A DNA stretch of 17,282 nt from an uncultured cyanobacterium. GTDB lineage: Bacteria; Cyanobacteriota; Cyanobacteriia; PCC-6307; Cyanobiaceae. Each line of letters begins with the position of its first letter. The stretch's first letter is position 1. The notes under the pieces were generated by a model. It made no database searches. It had not been told where the DNA came from and was given only the letters and a program-made list of their open reading frames with translations. Shown piece by piece: positions 6,589 through 14,170 of this stretch. The stretch covers positions 1 through 17,282 of the forward strand of contig CAIZOZ010000276.1 of NCBI GenBank assembly GCA_903934745.1, in the 5' to 3' direction. The position numbers were made by a program, and so were the translations under genes.

Positions 6589-7562
6589 CGCAACTCCAGC
6601 CTGGGTGGTTGACGCTCCAGCCGCCAGAGCTGGGGCCGGTTGCGCAGCAGTTCCTGGCCGACAATCGCCTCCACCCCCAGCTGGGCAAAGATCGGATTCT
6701 CGAGGCGGATGGCCTCCACAGCTGCTGGCACGGTGCGAGCCGGGTCTGCCCCCTGAAGCGCCAGGCCGCCGTAGCGCCGTAGCTCCACGGCCTGCTCGCC
6801 GCAGACACCAGCCAACCGCAGGGGCTGGGCAGGGCTCTGGGGCTGCAGCCTGGCGGCCAGCGCCGGACTGATGAACAAGCCCTCGGCGCCGGTATCGGCC
6901 AGGGCGGATACGCTGGCGCCTGGGTTGTTCAGCGCCAACAGCGGCACGCCGCGCCGCCAGTGCAAAGGGATCGCCTCGAACGACCCGCTCCCGCTCCTGT
7001 CGCCGCCACGGCCCCAGGAACCGCGGCCTCGGCTGTCATGGTCCCGGGCGGCCTGCAGAGCTGCGGGCCCGAAGGCGAGCCGGTTGTGTTGGGGATCGAT
7101 CCAGAGCGGCAGCTGGCGCAGGCTCGGGATCCCCAGCACACCATCAATCCCCGGCGGCAAGGCCGCCACTGGCAGCAGCAGCGCCTCGATGCCGCTCAGT
7201 CGCAGCGCTCCCACCTGCTCCAGGCCGGCCAATTCCAGCGAAGGCAGGCGGGTACGCCGTGGCTTCAGGGCGGCGCAGAGCGAGCCGCCTCCGCCTAGTT
7301 CAAGGTCCTGGCTGGAGAGGGCCTGGCTGCTCAGCGCCAGTCGCTGGGCCAGAGCCGGGGTCACCAGCGTGGAAGAGGCACCGGTGTCGAGCAACAGCCG
7401 CACGACGCCAGCCCGGCTGCTCCAGGTGAGCACCGGCGTGTCACCGCCACTGGCCTTCTCCAGACGGATGCTGGCGCTACCGCTGAGAATTCCCCCCGAG
7501 AGGGGTGGGCCCTTGAGTTGGATCAAGGCGGCAACCAGAGCCACCAGCAGGGGTAGGGGCAT
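6585..7562 (-). CDS. Exported aspartic protease with two retropepsin-like lobes
   Basis: 325-residue predicted aspartic protease. It begins with a hydrophobic signal-like stretch (1-16), suggesting export or membrane anchoring. Two active-site motifs are present: LLLDTGASS (Asp59) and ALADTGAEG (Asp223). The surrounding sequences match each other closely: each runs DTGA, then a hydrophobic stretch, then PALAxRL. Each is followed at similar distance by the second hallmark, IDGVLGIPSL (139-148) and VEAIVGQELL (297-306). The lobes are joined by a glycine/arginine/serine-rich linker (about 176-195). Single retropepsin lobes normally dimerise; here both lobes are in one chain, as in pepsin. The start is ATG at 7562 with AAGG just upstream, 11 bp after the rhomboid gene, and the stop overlaps the CPBP start. 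The fold is well supported; the substrate is unknown. Confidence 0.85.
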   Translation of the reverse strand: MPLPLLVALVAALIQLKGPPLSGGILSGSASIRLEKASGGDTPVLTWSSRAGVVRLLLDTGASSTLVTPALAQRLALSSQALSSQDLELGGGGSLCAALKPRRTRLPSLELAGLEQVGALRLSGIEALLLPVAALPPGIDGVLGIPSLRQLPLWIDPQHNRLAFGPAALQAARDHDSRGRGSWGRGGDRSGSGSFEAIPLHWRRGVPLLALNNPGASVSALADTGAEGLFISPALAARLQPQSPAQPLRLAGVCGEQAVELRRYGGLALQGADPARTVPAAVEAIRLENPIFAQLGVEAIVGQELLRNRPQLWRLERQPPRLELR

Positions 7563-7573
7563 CGCCTTGGGGC

Positions 7574-8122
7574 TCAGGCAGGGGTGGGTTCGCGATGAAT
7601 GGCCAGGGCGGCGAGAACACCGCCGACAAAGCCGGAGGCATGGCCGATCCAGCTCACGCCTGCAGGGCTGAGCAGCGGCAACAGGGCTGGCAACATGCCG
7701 CCATAAAGAAACAGACAGCCCAGCGACAGCAACAGCGACAGCGGCCGCTTCTCCAACCAGCCGATCACCAGCAGATACCCCAGCAATCCGTAGATCACTC
7801 CGGAGAGGCCATGACTGCCCACCGGCCAGAACAGCCAGACCGGAATGGCCGTGGCATAGACCCCGATCCACACCGCCAGGTAGTCGCCTCGGCCCTTGGC
7901 CAGCACCAACCAGGAGAGGGGCAGGAACCAGAGGCTGTTGCTGATCAGATGGCCAAACCCGCCGTGGCTGAAGGGGGCGGTCAACACCCCGAGGATCGAT
8001 CCCCCCGGCAGCATCGCCAGATTCCACTGACCGCCGAAGGCCAGTTGGTCAATCAATTCCTGGCCCCAGGCGATGGCCAGCAGCAGCGGTGGCAGCAGCA
8101 GAGAAGACGGCAGTTTGCTCAT
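7574..8122 (-). CDS. Rhomboid-family intramembrane serine protease
   Basis: 182-residue integral membrane protease that would cut helices within the bilayer. Catalytic serine is in GLSGVIYG (Ser107) and catalytic histidine in IGHASGFVGG (His161). The HxxxN motif is HLISN (58-62), as in the oxyanion helix of bacterial rhomboids. About six hydrophobic segments fit the minimal six-helix core without extra domains. ATG at 8122 is chosen because it starts just before the first hydrophobic segment; a GTG-started extension to 8230 looks unlike protein. First gene of the three-protease operon. The 284 bp upstream, shared with the divergent oxygenase gene, should contain its promoter, but no convincing -10/-35 boxes could be picked. 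Confidence 0.92.
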   Translation of the reverse strand: MSKLPSSLLLPPLLLAIAWGQELIDQLAFGGQWNLAMLPGGSILGVLTAPFSHGGFGHLISNSLWFLPLSWLVLAKGRGDYLAVWIGVYATAIPVWLFWPVGSHGLSGVIYGLLGYLLVIGWLEKRPLSLLLSLGCLFLYGGMLPALLPLLSPAGVSWIGHASGFVGGVLAALAIHREPTPA

Positions 8123-8406
8123 GGACGGGTTCTGGGCTGCAATGGCGTCGGTGTCATGACCGCTGAACAGGTTGGGGCGGATGGCGGGCCTGGCTAGCAG
8201 CTTGGCGTGCCCGACGGCTTGTGGTGCCACAAGGCGTCAGGGCCTGGGCGGCAGGCGATCGGCGTCGAAACAGCTGAGCGAGGCGCGACCGATCAGCGGG
8301 GGTTCGGGCCGGCTGCTGCTGAAATCCACCGACTCTTAGGGTTTCTGGCATCAGGGCTTGGCAGCGCCATGCTGCAACCCTGTCAGCGCAGCAGCTCGGC
8401 CTGGTC

Positions 8407-9390
8407 ATGACCCATTCCATCCTCGATGTGGATCTGCTGGCCTTCGAGCGTGGCGGCGAGACGGCGCGCGCCGCGGTGGTGGATGGGGTGCGCCGCAGCC
8501 TGCAGACAGGTTTTGTCTATACCGATGGCGATCTGCCGGACGATCTGCTGGATACGGCTTACGGCATGTTGGCTCGCTTTTTTGCGCTGGAGTCGGGGAT
8601 CAAGCAGCGCTTTGTCGCTCCTGGAGCCAGCGGTCAGACGGGATACACCGGCTTGCTGGTCGAAACGGCGGCCGGCAGCAGCCAGGCCGACTGGAAGGAG
8701 ATGCTCAATTGGTCCATGCCGATTTCGGCGGCCCATCCCCTGCGACGGCGCTACCCGACCCATTACCCCGAGCCGCTGTTACCGGAGGAGGTGGTGCCGG
8801 GGATCACGGCGGTGTTGGCGTCGTTTCACCAGGCGGTGGCGGCACTGCAATGCCGCTTTCTGCGCATCATTGCGCTCAGCCTTGGCGTTGCCGAAACCTT
8901 CTTCGATGAGATGACAGCCGAGGCCCCAACCCTCACCCGAGCCATCCGCTACCCGCCGATGGCGGCAGCTCCAGCCGCTGGGCATGTCTGGGCCGCCGCC
9001 CACGCTGACATCAACCTGATCACGGCGCTGCCGAGAGCCACCGCTGCCGGACTGCAGGTGCAGGTGGATGGTGACTGGATCGATGCCCTGCCGCCCCAGG
9101 GTCGCGTCATCATCAACACCGGCCTGATGCTGGAGCGCTTCAGCAATGGACTGATCCCGGCGGGCTGGCATCGGGTGGTAGCCCCGGTTGGAGTCAACGA
9201 GGAGCGCCTCAGCGTTGTGCAGTTCTGCCACCCCCGCCCCTGGACCGTGCTCTCACCCCTGGCCAGCTGCTGCACCCCTGCCAATCCTCAGCGCTACAGC
9301 GCCCTCACCGCCGCAGCGGCTCTGGAGGACGTGCTTTACCGCATCAATCTGCTCGAACCCGCCAGCCAGGGCTCTGCCGCAGCCGCCTAG
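8407..9390 (+). CDS. 2-oxoglutarate/Fe(II)-dependent oxygenase, isopenicillin N synthase-like
   Basis: 327-residue soluble oxidoreductase of the non-heme iron double-stranded beta-helix family. The iron triad is visible as HAD (His199, Asp201) and GWHRV (His255), and the co-substrate-binding RxS motif as RLS (267-269). The N-terminal half (about 1-120) matches the helical region of the isopenicillin N synthase-like branch. Such enzymes hydroxylate, desaturate or cyclise small molecules. The substrate here is unknown, and no biosynthetic genes adjoin it. ATG at 8407 is used; its ribosome binding site is weak. It is divergent from the rhomboid gene and lies 32 bp before the YbaY-META gene, with which it is probably co-transcribed. 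Confidence 0.88.
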   Translation: MTHSILDVDLLAFERGGETARAAVVDGVRRSLQTGFVYTDGDLPDDLLDTAYGMLARFFALESGIKQRFVAPGASGQTGYTGLLVETAAGSSQADWKEMLNWSMPISAAHPLRRRYPTHYPEPLLPEEVVPGITAVLASFHQAVAALQCRFLRIIALSLGVAETFFDEMTAEAPTLTRAIRYPPMAAAPAAGHVWAAAHADINLITALPRATAAGLQVQVDGDWIDALPPQGRVIINTGLMLERFSNGLIPAGWHRVVAPVGVNEERLSVVQFCHPRPWTVLSPLASCCTPANPQRYSALTAAAALEDVLYRINLLEPASQGSAAAA

Positions 9391-9422
9391 CCTGAGGCTT
9401 AGCTTCGTTTTCAAGTGCTGCG

Positions 9423-10220
9423 ATGGTGGTCGTCAGCCGTCGAACCGATCGCGATGGCCGGTTGGCCATGGGTTTGCTGCTGGCCTCTCTGGTTGGAGTG
9501 GGCTCGCCAGCTCTGGCTGGATCCCTGGAGGGCATCGCCACGCTGAAGGTGTCGATGCCGGTGCCTGCCGATGCCCTTGTTGAAGTCCAGCTGCAGCAGC
9601 TCGGTGCCGCCGATGCCCCTGCCGTCTTGCTGGGTAAGGCCAGGTTCAAGGCGGGCTCAGGGGCGCCGTTCCCATTCCGCATTCCCTACGTCGAGGGCAT
9701 GGTGCAGCCGGGCCATCGCTACAGCGTGCGGGCTGTGATCAGCGAAGCCGGTCGGCTGCTGTTCAGCAGCGACACGGTTCAGCCGGTGTTTCAGGGTTCG
9801 AGCGCCGCCCTGCAGCTGCAGTTGATGCCGGTGGGCGATGCGCCCCTGCGCGGGGTGATCTGGCTCCAGGCTCCCGCCGCCAGCCTGGCGGTTTCCGCCC
9901 AGGCGGCCCGTCAGGAGGTGCAGCTGCGGCTTGATCCGCTCAGTCCCAGCGTGAGCGGCAGCGCCGATTGCAATCGACTCGAGGGCAGCTACCGGTTGGA
10001 GGGTGATCGGCTCCGTTTCGGTGCGATCGACACCACCGTGCTCCGGTGCGAGCCGGAGGTGATGGCCGATGAGCTTCGTTTGCTGAACGATCTGCAGCGG
10101 GTGCGGGGTTGGCGCTTCGTTGATCGCTATTTCGAAATGCTCGACGACACCGGCACCCTGCTGCTGAAGTTGGAAACCCGGCCGCAGCCAGCCATTGAGG
10201 CTCCAGCCGGCAGCCCCTGA
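9423..10220 (+). CDS. Exported YbaY-META two-domain protein
   Basis: 265-residue predicted envelope protein. An arginine-rich start and hydrophobic stretch (about 15-30) ending SPALAG suggest a signal peptide cut near residue 32; there is no lipobox cysteine. Residues about 34-137 resemble the YbaY/YscW-like beta-sandwich family (VEVQLQQL, LGKARFKAG, RYSVRAVI, LLFSSDT). Residues about 165-252 resemble a META/HslJ domain (SGSADCNRLEGSY, LRFGAIDTT, ADELRLLNDL). META domains are associated with stress tolerance or heat-shock lipoproteins in other bacteria. The gene follows the oxygenase by 32 bp and ends 5 bp before the convergent VOC gene. An alternative ATG at 9468 would remove most of the charged n-region. 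The domain calls are from recall of family patterns; function is unproven. Confidence 0.75.
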   Translation: MVVVSRRTDRDGRLAMGLLLASLVGVGSPALAGSLEGIATLKVSMPVPADALVEVQLQQLGAADAPAVLLGKARFKAGSGAPFPFRIPYVEGMVQPGHRYSVRAVISEAGRLLFSSDTVQPVFQGSSAALQLQLMPVGDAPLRGVIWLQAPAASLAVSAQAARQEVQLRLDPLSPSVSGSADCNRLEGSYRLEGDRLRFGAIDTTVLRCEPEVMADELRLLNDLQRVRGWRFVDRYFEMLDDTGTLLLKLETRPQPAIEAPAGSP

Positions 10221-10225
10221 GCCAA

Positions 10226-10687
10226 TCAGCGCCACTCGGCGTCGCCCACCTCGGGGCACTCTTGTCGGCCCAGGGCGGCTTCAGGGTCTTGGTAGTGCTT
10301 GAACTCGAGCCAATTACCGCTGGGATCAATCAGAAAAAAGGTGTGGTGCTCGAGAGGTTGAGCGCGGAAGCGACATTTCGGTTCGACACCGAAGCGCAGC
10401 CCCTGGGCCCGGGCCCGCTCCAGCAGCGCCTGCCACGGCTGGGCTGTGGCAAACACCAGGCCGAAATGGCGCGGGTAAATCCCGGTTTGCTGCGGTTCTG
10501 AGCTTTGCTGTGGTTCCGAGCGGCTGCGGGGCATCAGCTGGGCCACCAGCTGATGCCCACCCAACGCCAGGATCAAGGCCTGCTCGCTGCGGCGCCCGGC
10601 GGTGCAGCCCAGGCCCTCCACATACCAGGCCTGGGTTTCCTCAAGATCCCGGCAGGGAATTGAAAGATGGAACCGCAACAGGCCCAT
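10226..10687 (-). CDS. VOC (glyoxalase-fold) family protein
   Basis: 153-residue soluble protein with the two-module vicinal oxygen chelate pattern. The first beta strand is LRFHLSIPCRDLEETQAWY with candidate metal ligand His7. A second module starts at HFGLVF (His74) and ends DPSGNWLEFKHY with Glu128, the normal position of the last metal ligand. The DPSGNWLEF motif is typical of the family, which includes glyoxalases, ring-cleaving dioxygenases and resistance proteins. Reaction and substrate cannot be told. A short repeated SEPQQ-SEPQQ stretch (about 57-67) lies in the loop between modules. Stand-alone gene, convergent with the YbaY-META gene and divergent from the lipase-like hydrolase. 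Confidence 0.85.
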   Translation of the reverse strand: MGLLRFHLSIPCRDLEETQAWYVEGLGCTAGRRSEQALILALGGHQLVAQLMPRSRSEPQQSSEPQQTGIYPRHFGLVFATAQPWQALLERARAQGLRFGVEPKCRFRAQPLEHHTFFLIDPSGNWLEFKHYQDPEAALGRQECPEVGDAEWR

Positions 10688-10746
10688 GACCCAGCCATCA
10701 CCTCGAGTCCAACCTAGAGAGAGACCGAGAGCACAGGGCCACGCTC

Positions 10747-10782
10747 AAGGATCAGGATCAAGGATCAGGATCAAGGATCAGG
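10747..10782. repeat. Short tandem repeat (13-bp unit, 2.8 copies)
   Basis: The unit AAGGATCAGGATC is repeated exactly, twice in full and once in part, within the 235-bp gap between the divergent VOC and lipase-like genes. The unit length is not a multiple of three, which suits non-coding DNA. It is a candidate site for slippage; no function is evident. Confidence 0.85.
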
Positions 10783-10922
10783 CCCAAACGGCAGCTCCGG
10801 CAACAGGGCAACCGGGCCATGACTCAGGTGGATCACCGCGGCCTGTGGTGCGAGGTTGTCGCAGAACGGCCATCCTCGAAGAACTGAACTTGCCGTTGGC
10901 GCGCCAGGTCAGCGACTCCATC

Positions 10923-11825
10923 ATGGGAGCGATGGTCCCCAGCGAGCCCGACACCAACGTGCCCCATCAGCAGGTAATGCTGCTGGACTGGGAGGCCGGC
11001 CCCCTGAGCTATCGGTGCTGGCGCCCGGTCGGCCGGCCTCGAGCGGTGCTGGTCTGTGTGCATGGCATCGGCGGCCATAGCCTCACGTTTGAGCGCTTGG
11101 CCGAGGCCCTGGTCCCCCACGGCTACGCCATTGAGGCCCTCGATCTGCCCGGTCATGGCCAATCGCCGGGACGGCGCGGGGCGATGAAGCGCTGGGGCGA
11201 GTGGCGCCGGGCTGTGCTGGTTTTCCTCGCCGACGTGATTGCTCGATCGCCGGGGATTCCCTGTTTTCTCGTCGGCCACAGCATGGGGGCAACCGTGGTG
11301 CTCGATCTGGCCCTTGAAGCGCCGCAGGCCCTGCCGTGCCTTGGCGTGCAGGGGCTGATCCTGACCAATCCAGGCCTCGATGCCGCCGGCGTTTCCCGTT
11401 GGCGATTGCTGCTGGCGCGGCTCTTGTCCTGCCTGTGGCCTGCGTTCACCCTCGAAACCGGCATCGCTGACACGGCCGCCAGCCGTGATCCGTTGGTGCT
11501 GGCCCAGCGGGCGGCCGATCCCTGGCGCCACAGCTGTTGTTCGGCCCGGCTCGGCAGCGAGTTTCTGGCTACCACCGCTCGCCTGCGCCAGGCCGCACCT
11601 CGCCTGCACCTGCCCCTGGTGCTGCTGCAGAGCGGCGCCGATCAGGTCACCCCGGCAGCAGGGGCCTGGCGCTTCTTCACCGCCGTCGGCAGCGCCGACA
11701 AAACCTGGCGGTCCTATCCCGAGAGCTATCACGAGTTGTACGACGACCTCGACCGCGAGCAGGTGTTCGCCGATCTCCTTGCCTGGCTGGAGCGCCACGT
11801 TCCGGTGGAAACAGCGATGGATTGA
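10923..11825 (+). CDS. Alpha/beta hydrolase, monoacylglycerol lipase/lysophospholipase-like
   Basis: 300-residue serine hydrolase. Seen: the oxyanion HGIGGHS (48-54), LPGHGQSPGRRG (75-86) typical of this branch, the nucleophile elbow GHSMG (Ser120), the acid in SGADQVT (Asp240) and the histidine in SYHELYDD (His270). Relatives hydrolyse monoacylglycerols or lysophospholipids at the membrane surface. The frame is open far upstream, but that part is antisense to the VOC gene and crosses a tandem repeat, so the start is placed at ATG 10923. ATG 10932 is equally possible, and GGGAG just before it could serve either poorly. It lies 65 bp before the PlsC-like acyltransferase on the same strand, suggesting linked acyl-lipid turnover. 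Confidence 0.85.
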   Translation: MGAMVPSEPDTNVPHQQVMLLDWEAGPLSYRCWRPVGRPRAVLVCVHGIGGHSLTFERLAEALVPHGYAIEALDLPGHGQSPGRRGAMKRWGEWRRAVLVFLADVIARSPGIPCFLVGHSMGATVVLDLALEAPQALPCLGVQGLILTNPGLDAAGVSRWRLLLARLLSCLWPAFTLETGIADTAASRDPLVLAQRAADPWRHSCCSARLGSEFLATTARLRQAAPRLHLPLVLLQSGADQVTPAAGAWRFFTAVGSADKTWRSYPESYHELYDDLDREQVFADLLAWLERHVPVETAMD

Positions 11826-11890
11826 TAGCTGCTCGGGAAGCAGCGCTGGAAGGCCGGCCAGGCGCTCCAGCGGCTGCGAGCATTCACCGC

Positions 11891-13366
11891 ATGATCGAAC
11901 GCTTCCAGCCCGCCCTGGCCCCGATCGCGCCGGCCTTCCGCCCCTGGGTGCTGGCGCTGGTGCAGGGTCTGCTGCCCCTGCTGTTGCGACTGCGGATCTT
12001 TCCCTGGCTGCCGGCGGCGATCACCGCGATCGAGGTGGAGGGGGACGCCACCCTGGCCCACTGCTGGCATCGTTTCGACACGGGCCAGGCCCGGCTGCTG
12101 CTGGCGTTTCGCCATGTGGAGGTCGAGGATCCGTTGCTGGGCCTGCATCTGCTGTCCCGGGTGCTGCCGCGGCGGGCTGCCAGGCTTGGCCTGAACCTGG
12201 GCGCCCCCGTGCACGCCCACTTCCTGTTCGACCGCGGCATGCCGCTCTGGGCCGGTCGTCCCCTGGGCTGGTTGCTGGCGAGCCTGGGCGGGGTGTCGTT
12301 GCGACGCGGGCGCCAGCCGGACTGGAGGGCCCTGCGCCAGGCCCGCCAGCTGGTGTTGGCGGGCCGCTTTCCCTTCGCGGTGGCACCGGAAGGGGCCACC
12401 AATGGCCACAGCGAATGCATCGGACCGCTCGAGCCTGGCGTCGCCCAGCTCGCCCTCTGGTGTGTGGACGACCTGCGCCAGGCCGGCCGCAGCGAAGAGG
12501 TGCTGCTGCTGCCGATCACGATTCAGTACACCTACCGCAAGGCTGACTGGCCACGGCTGGCGCGCTTGATGACCAAGCTTGAGGCCTGGATTGGTCTGTC
12601 GGCGCCGGCGCAGCAGAGGCCGCTGAACCCTGCCGCTGATGAATTGGTAGGCGATCAAACGGCCGATGCCGTCGACGGCCCCTACGGGCGGCTGGTTCGG
12701 ATCAGTGAGGCGTTACTGGATCGGCTGGAGTGCCTTGATGGACCCTGTTCTGAAATGGCGCTCACCAGGAGCGGCCTGGATCGATTCGGCTCCGGGTCGC
12801 CTAGCGGCCTGCCGCTGAGGCCCGCGCAGCCAGGCGCCAAGTCCGGTCGACTGAGCTGGCGCCTTGAGCAGCTGGTGGAACGTTGTCTGGTGCTGGCTGA
12901 GAGCCATTTCGGTTGCCCGTCGACCGGAACCAGCGCCCAACGTTGTCGGCGGGTGGAGGAGCAGAGCTGGCGCTGGATCTACCGCGACGATCTGCCCCCG
13001 CGCCACCAGCTCTCGCCCCTGGATCGGGCGCTGGCGGATCGGGCCGCCCATGGGGCCGCTCTGGCCGCGCTGCCCATGCGCCTGGCCGAAACCTTCGTGG
13101 CGGTTTCCGGCTCCTATGTGGCCGAGCGTCCGAGTTTCGAGCGGTTCATGGAAACCACCCTGCTGATCCACGATGCCCTGGCCCGAATCCATACCGACGG
13201 GCTGCCGGCCCGGCCCCGGCTCGGTGCCCGCCGGGCCCGAATCACCATTGGCTCGCCGATCTCCGTGACCGAGTGCAGCCGCGGCCGTGGCCAGGGGGAG
13301 CGCCGCCAACTGCTGGCCAGCCTGAGCGCGGACTTGCGCCACGCGTTTGAGCAGGCCTTGATCTGA
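11891..13366 (+). CDS. Long PlsC-like glycerolipid acyltransferase
   Basis: 491-residue protein whose N-terminal part carries an acyltransferase domain of the 1-acyl-glycerol-3-phosphate family. Motif I is HVEVED (His75-x4-Asp80), a motif II-like GGVSLRRG lies at 133-140, motif III is APEGATNG (165-172), and motif IV is like VLLLPITIQYTY. A hydrophobic segment near 20-42 probably associates with the membrane. Typical PlsC enzymes are 200-250 residues; here about 250 further residues follow with no domain recognised. That extension includes a helical charged stretch and ends in a motif resembling a second beta-strand unit (ARITIGSPISV). ATG at 11891 is chosen because translation before it is low-complexity. 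The gene follows the lipase-like hydrolase and ends 9 bp before a convergent lipase-like gene. The substrate is unproven. Confidence 0.82.
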   Translation: MIERFQPALAPIAPAFRPWVLALVQGLLPLLLRLRIFPWLPAAITAIEVEGDATLAHCWHRFDTGQARLLLAFRHVEVEDPLLGLHLLSRVLPRRAARLGLNLGAPVHAHFLFDRGMPLWAGRPLGWLLASLGGVSLRRGRQPDWRALRQARQLVLAGRFPFAVAPEGATNGHSECIGPLEPGVAQLALWCVDDLRQAGRSEEVLLLPITIQYTYRKADWPRLARLMTKLEAWIGLSAPAQQRPLNPAADELVGDQTADAVDGPYGRLVRISEALLDRLECLDGPCSEMALTRSGLDRFGSGSPSGLPLRPAQPGAKSGRLSWRLEQLVERCLVLAESHFGCPSTGTSAQRCRRVEEQSWRWIYRDDLPPRHQLSPLDRALADRAAHGAALAALPMRLAETFVAVSGSYVAERPSFERFMETTLLIHDALARIHTDGLPARPRLGARRARITIGSPISVTECSRGRGQGERRQLLASLSADLRHAFEQALI

Positions 13367-13375
13367 GCGTTGGCT

Positions 13376-14170
13376 TCAGGCTGGCGGTTCACCCAGGCCT
13401 GGCTGGAGCAACTGCCGCCACCAGAGTTGCACCACGTCGGGGCTGCCGTACCAGCGGCTGCCGAAGGCGCCACCATGGGCAACACCGGGAAGCACCAGGG
13501 TTTCGGAGCCCGCCAGCAGGGCGGCAGACACCGGTACCAATCCGTCTCCGCGGTCATCGCTGCGGCCCGTGCTGTTGCGGTAGGCCGTGGGAGCCAGGCG
13601 CCGAGCGGTGGAGGTGACACCAGGGTCTTGCAGGGGCAGGTCGCCGGCCACGGAGACATAGCGCACCGGATGGCGCTCTGTCGTGCGGCCAAACCAGGCA
13701 CCCGGCAGCTGCTCTGCCACCAGCCGGCGCAGCGGCGTCGCTTTGATCGCGGTGTGGGGGCTGCCCAGCATCACCAGGGTGTCGGCCCGTTCACGGCCGC
13801 GGTAGTGGCGCCGCTCAAACGGACCATCGGCGAGAAACAGGCGCAGCATGATGCCGCCGGAGCTGTGGCCGATCAGGGTTACCTTGCCCGTGGCCGAGGC
13901 TGCCGCCAAGGCCTGCACTGCTGTTGCGACCCGATCGAGGATGCGGGCCCAGCCGAAGGGGAAGAGCGTCAGCAGCCAGTCGAGCTTGCTCACCGGCACC
14001 ACGACCACCGGCTGCTGGCTCAGTCGCCGCAATTCTTCACCCATCGGCTGGTAGGCCTCAGGGCTGATCAGGAAACCGCCAAGCACCAGAATCGGCTGAC
14101 CCAGAGCTGGGGGTGGTTGGGCTGGGTCCTGGCTCAGGGGGACGGGGCCTGTTGATGACTGGACTGTCAT
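13376..14170 (-). CDS. Lipase/esterase-like alpha/beta hydrolase
   Basis: 264-residue serine hydrolase. The N-terminal region has PILVLGGFLISPEAY (26-40), the oxyanion loop style of EstA/LipA-type lipases, followed by the nucleophile elbow GHSSG (Ser103), GDGLVP (acid Asp209) and GVAHGG (His232). Such proteins act on acyl esters or as PGAP1-like hydrolases. The start at 14170 overlaps the stop of the upstream small membrane protein as ATGA, indicating translational coupling. An in-frame ATG at 14188 would add six residues and overlap by 22 bp. No signal peptide is obvious, though residues 1-25 are proline-rich and probably flexible. Its 3' end faces the acyltransferase gene with a 9-bp gap and no visible terminator. 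Confidence 0.83.
   Translation of the reverse strand: MTVQSSTGPVPLSQDPAQPPPALGQPILVLGGFLISPEAYQPMGEELRRLSQQPVVVVPVSKLDWLLTLFPFGWARILDRVATAVQALAAASATGKVTLIGHSSGGIMLRLFLADGPFERRHYRGRERADTLVMLGSPHTAIKATPLRRLVAEQLPGAWFGRTTERHPVRYVSVAGDLPLQDPGVTSTARRLAPTAYRNSTGRSDDRGDGLVPVSAALLAGSETLVLPGVAHGGAFGSRWYGSPDVVQLWWRQLLQPGLGEPPA

Noticed and set aside
8207..8410. 67-codon plus-strand frame whose stop overlaps the oxygenase start as ATGA
   Set aside because: The overlap is attractive, but the product has no recognisable pattern and no ribosome binding site was seen, so the overlap may be chance.
10819..10887. 22-residue peptide starting MTQVDHRGLW upstream of the lipase-like gene
   Set aside because: Too short, with no clear ribosome binding site and no sign of conservation visible here; kept only as a possible leader peptide.
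10602..10922. N-terminal extension of the lipase-like hydrolase
   Set aside because: It is antisense to the VOC gene and crosses a 13-bp tandem repeat; the translation is low-complexity, and homologues of this family start near the chosen ATG.
11537..11890. Upstream extension of the acyltransferase frame
   Set aside because: It overlaps the hydrolase gene in another frame and reads as arginine/proline/glycine-rich shadow sequence.
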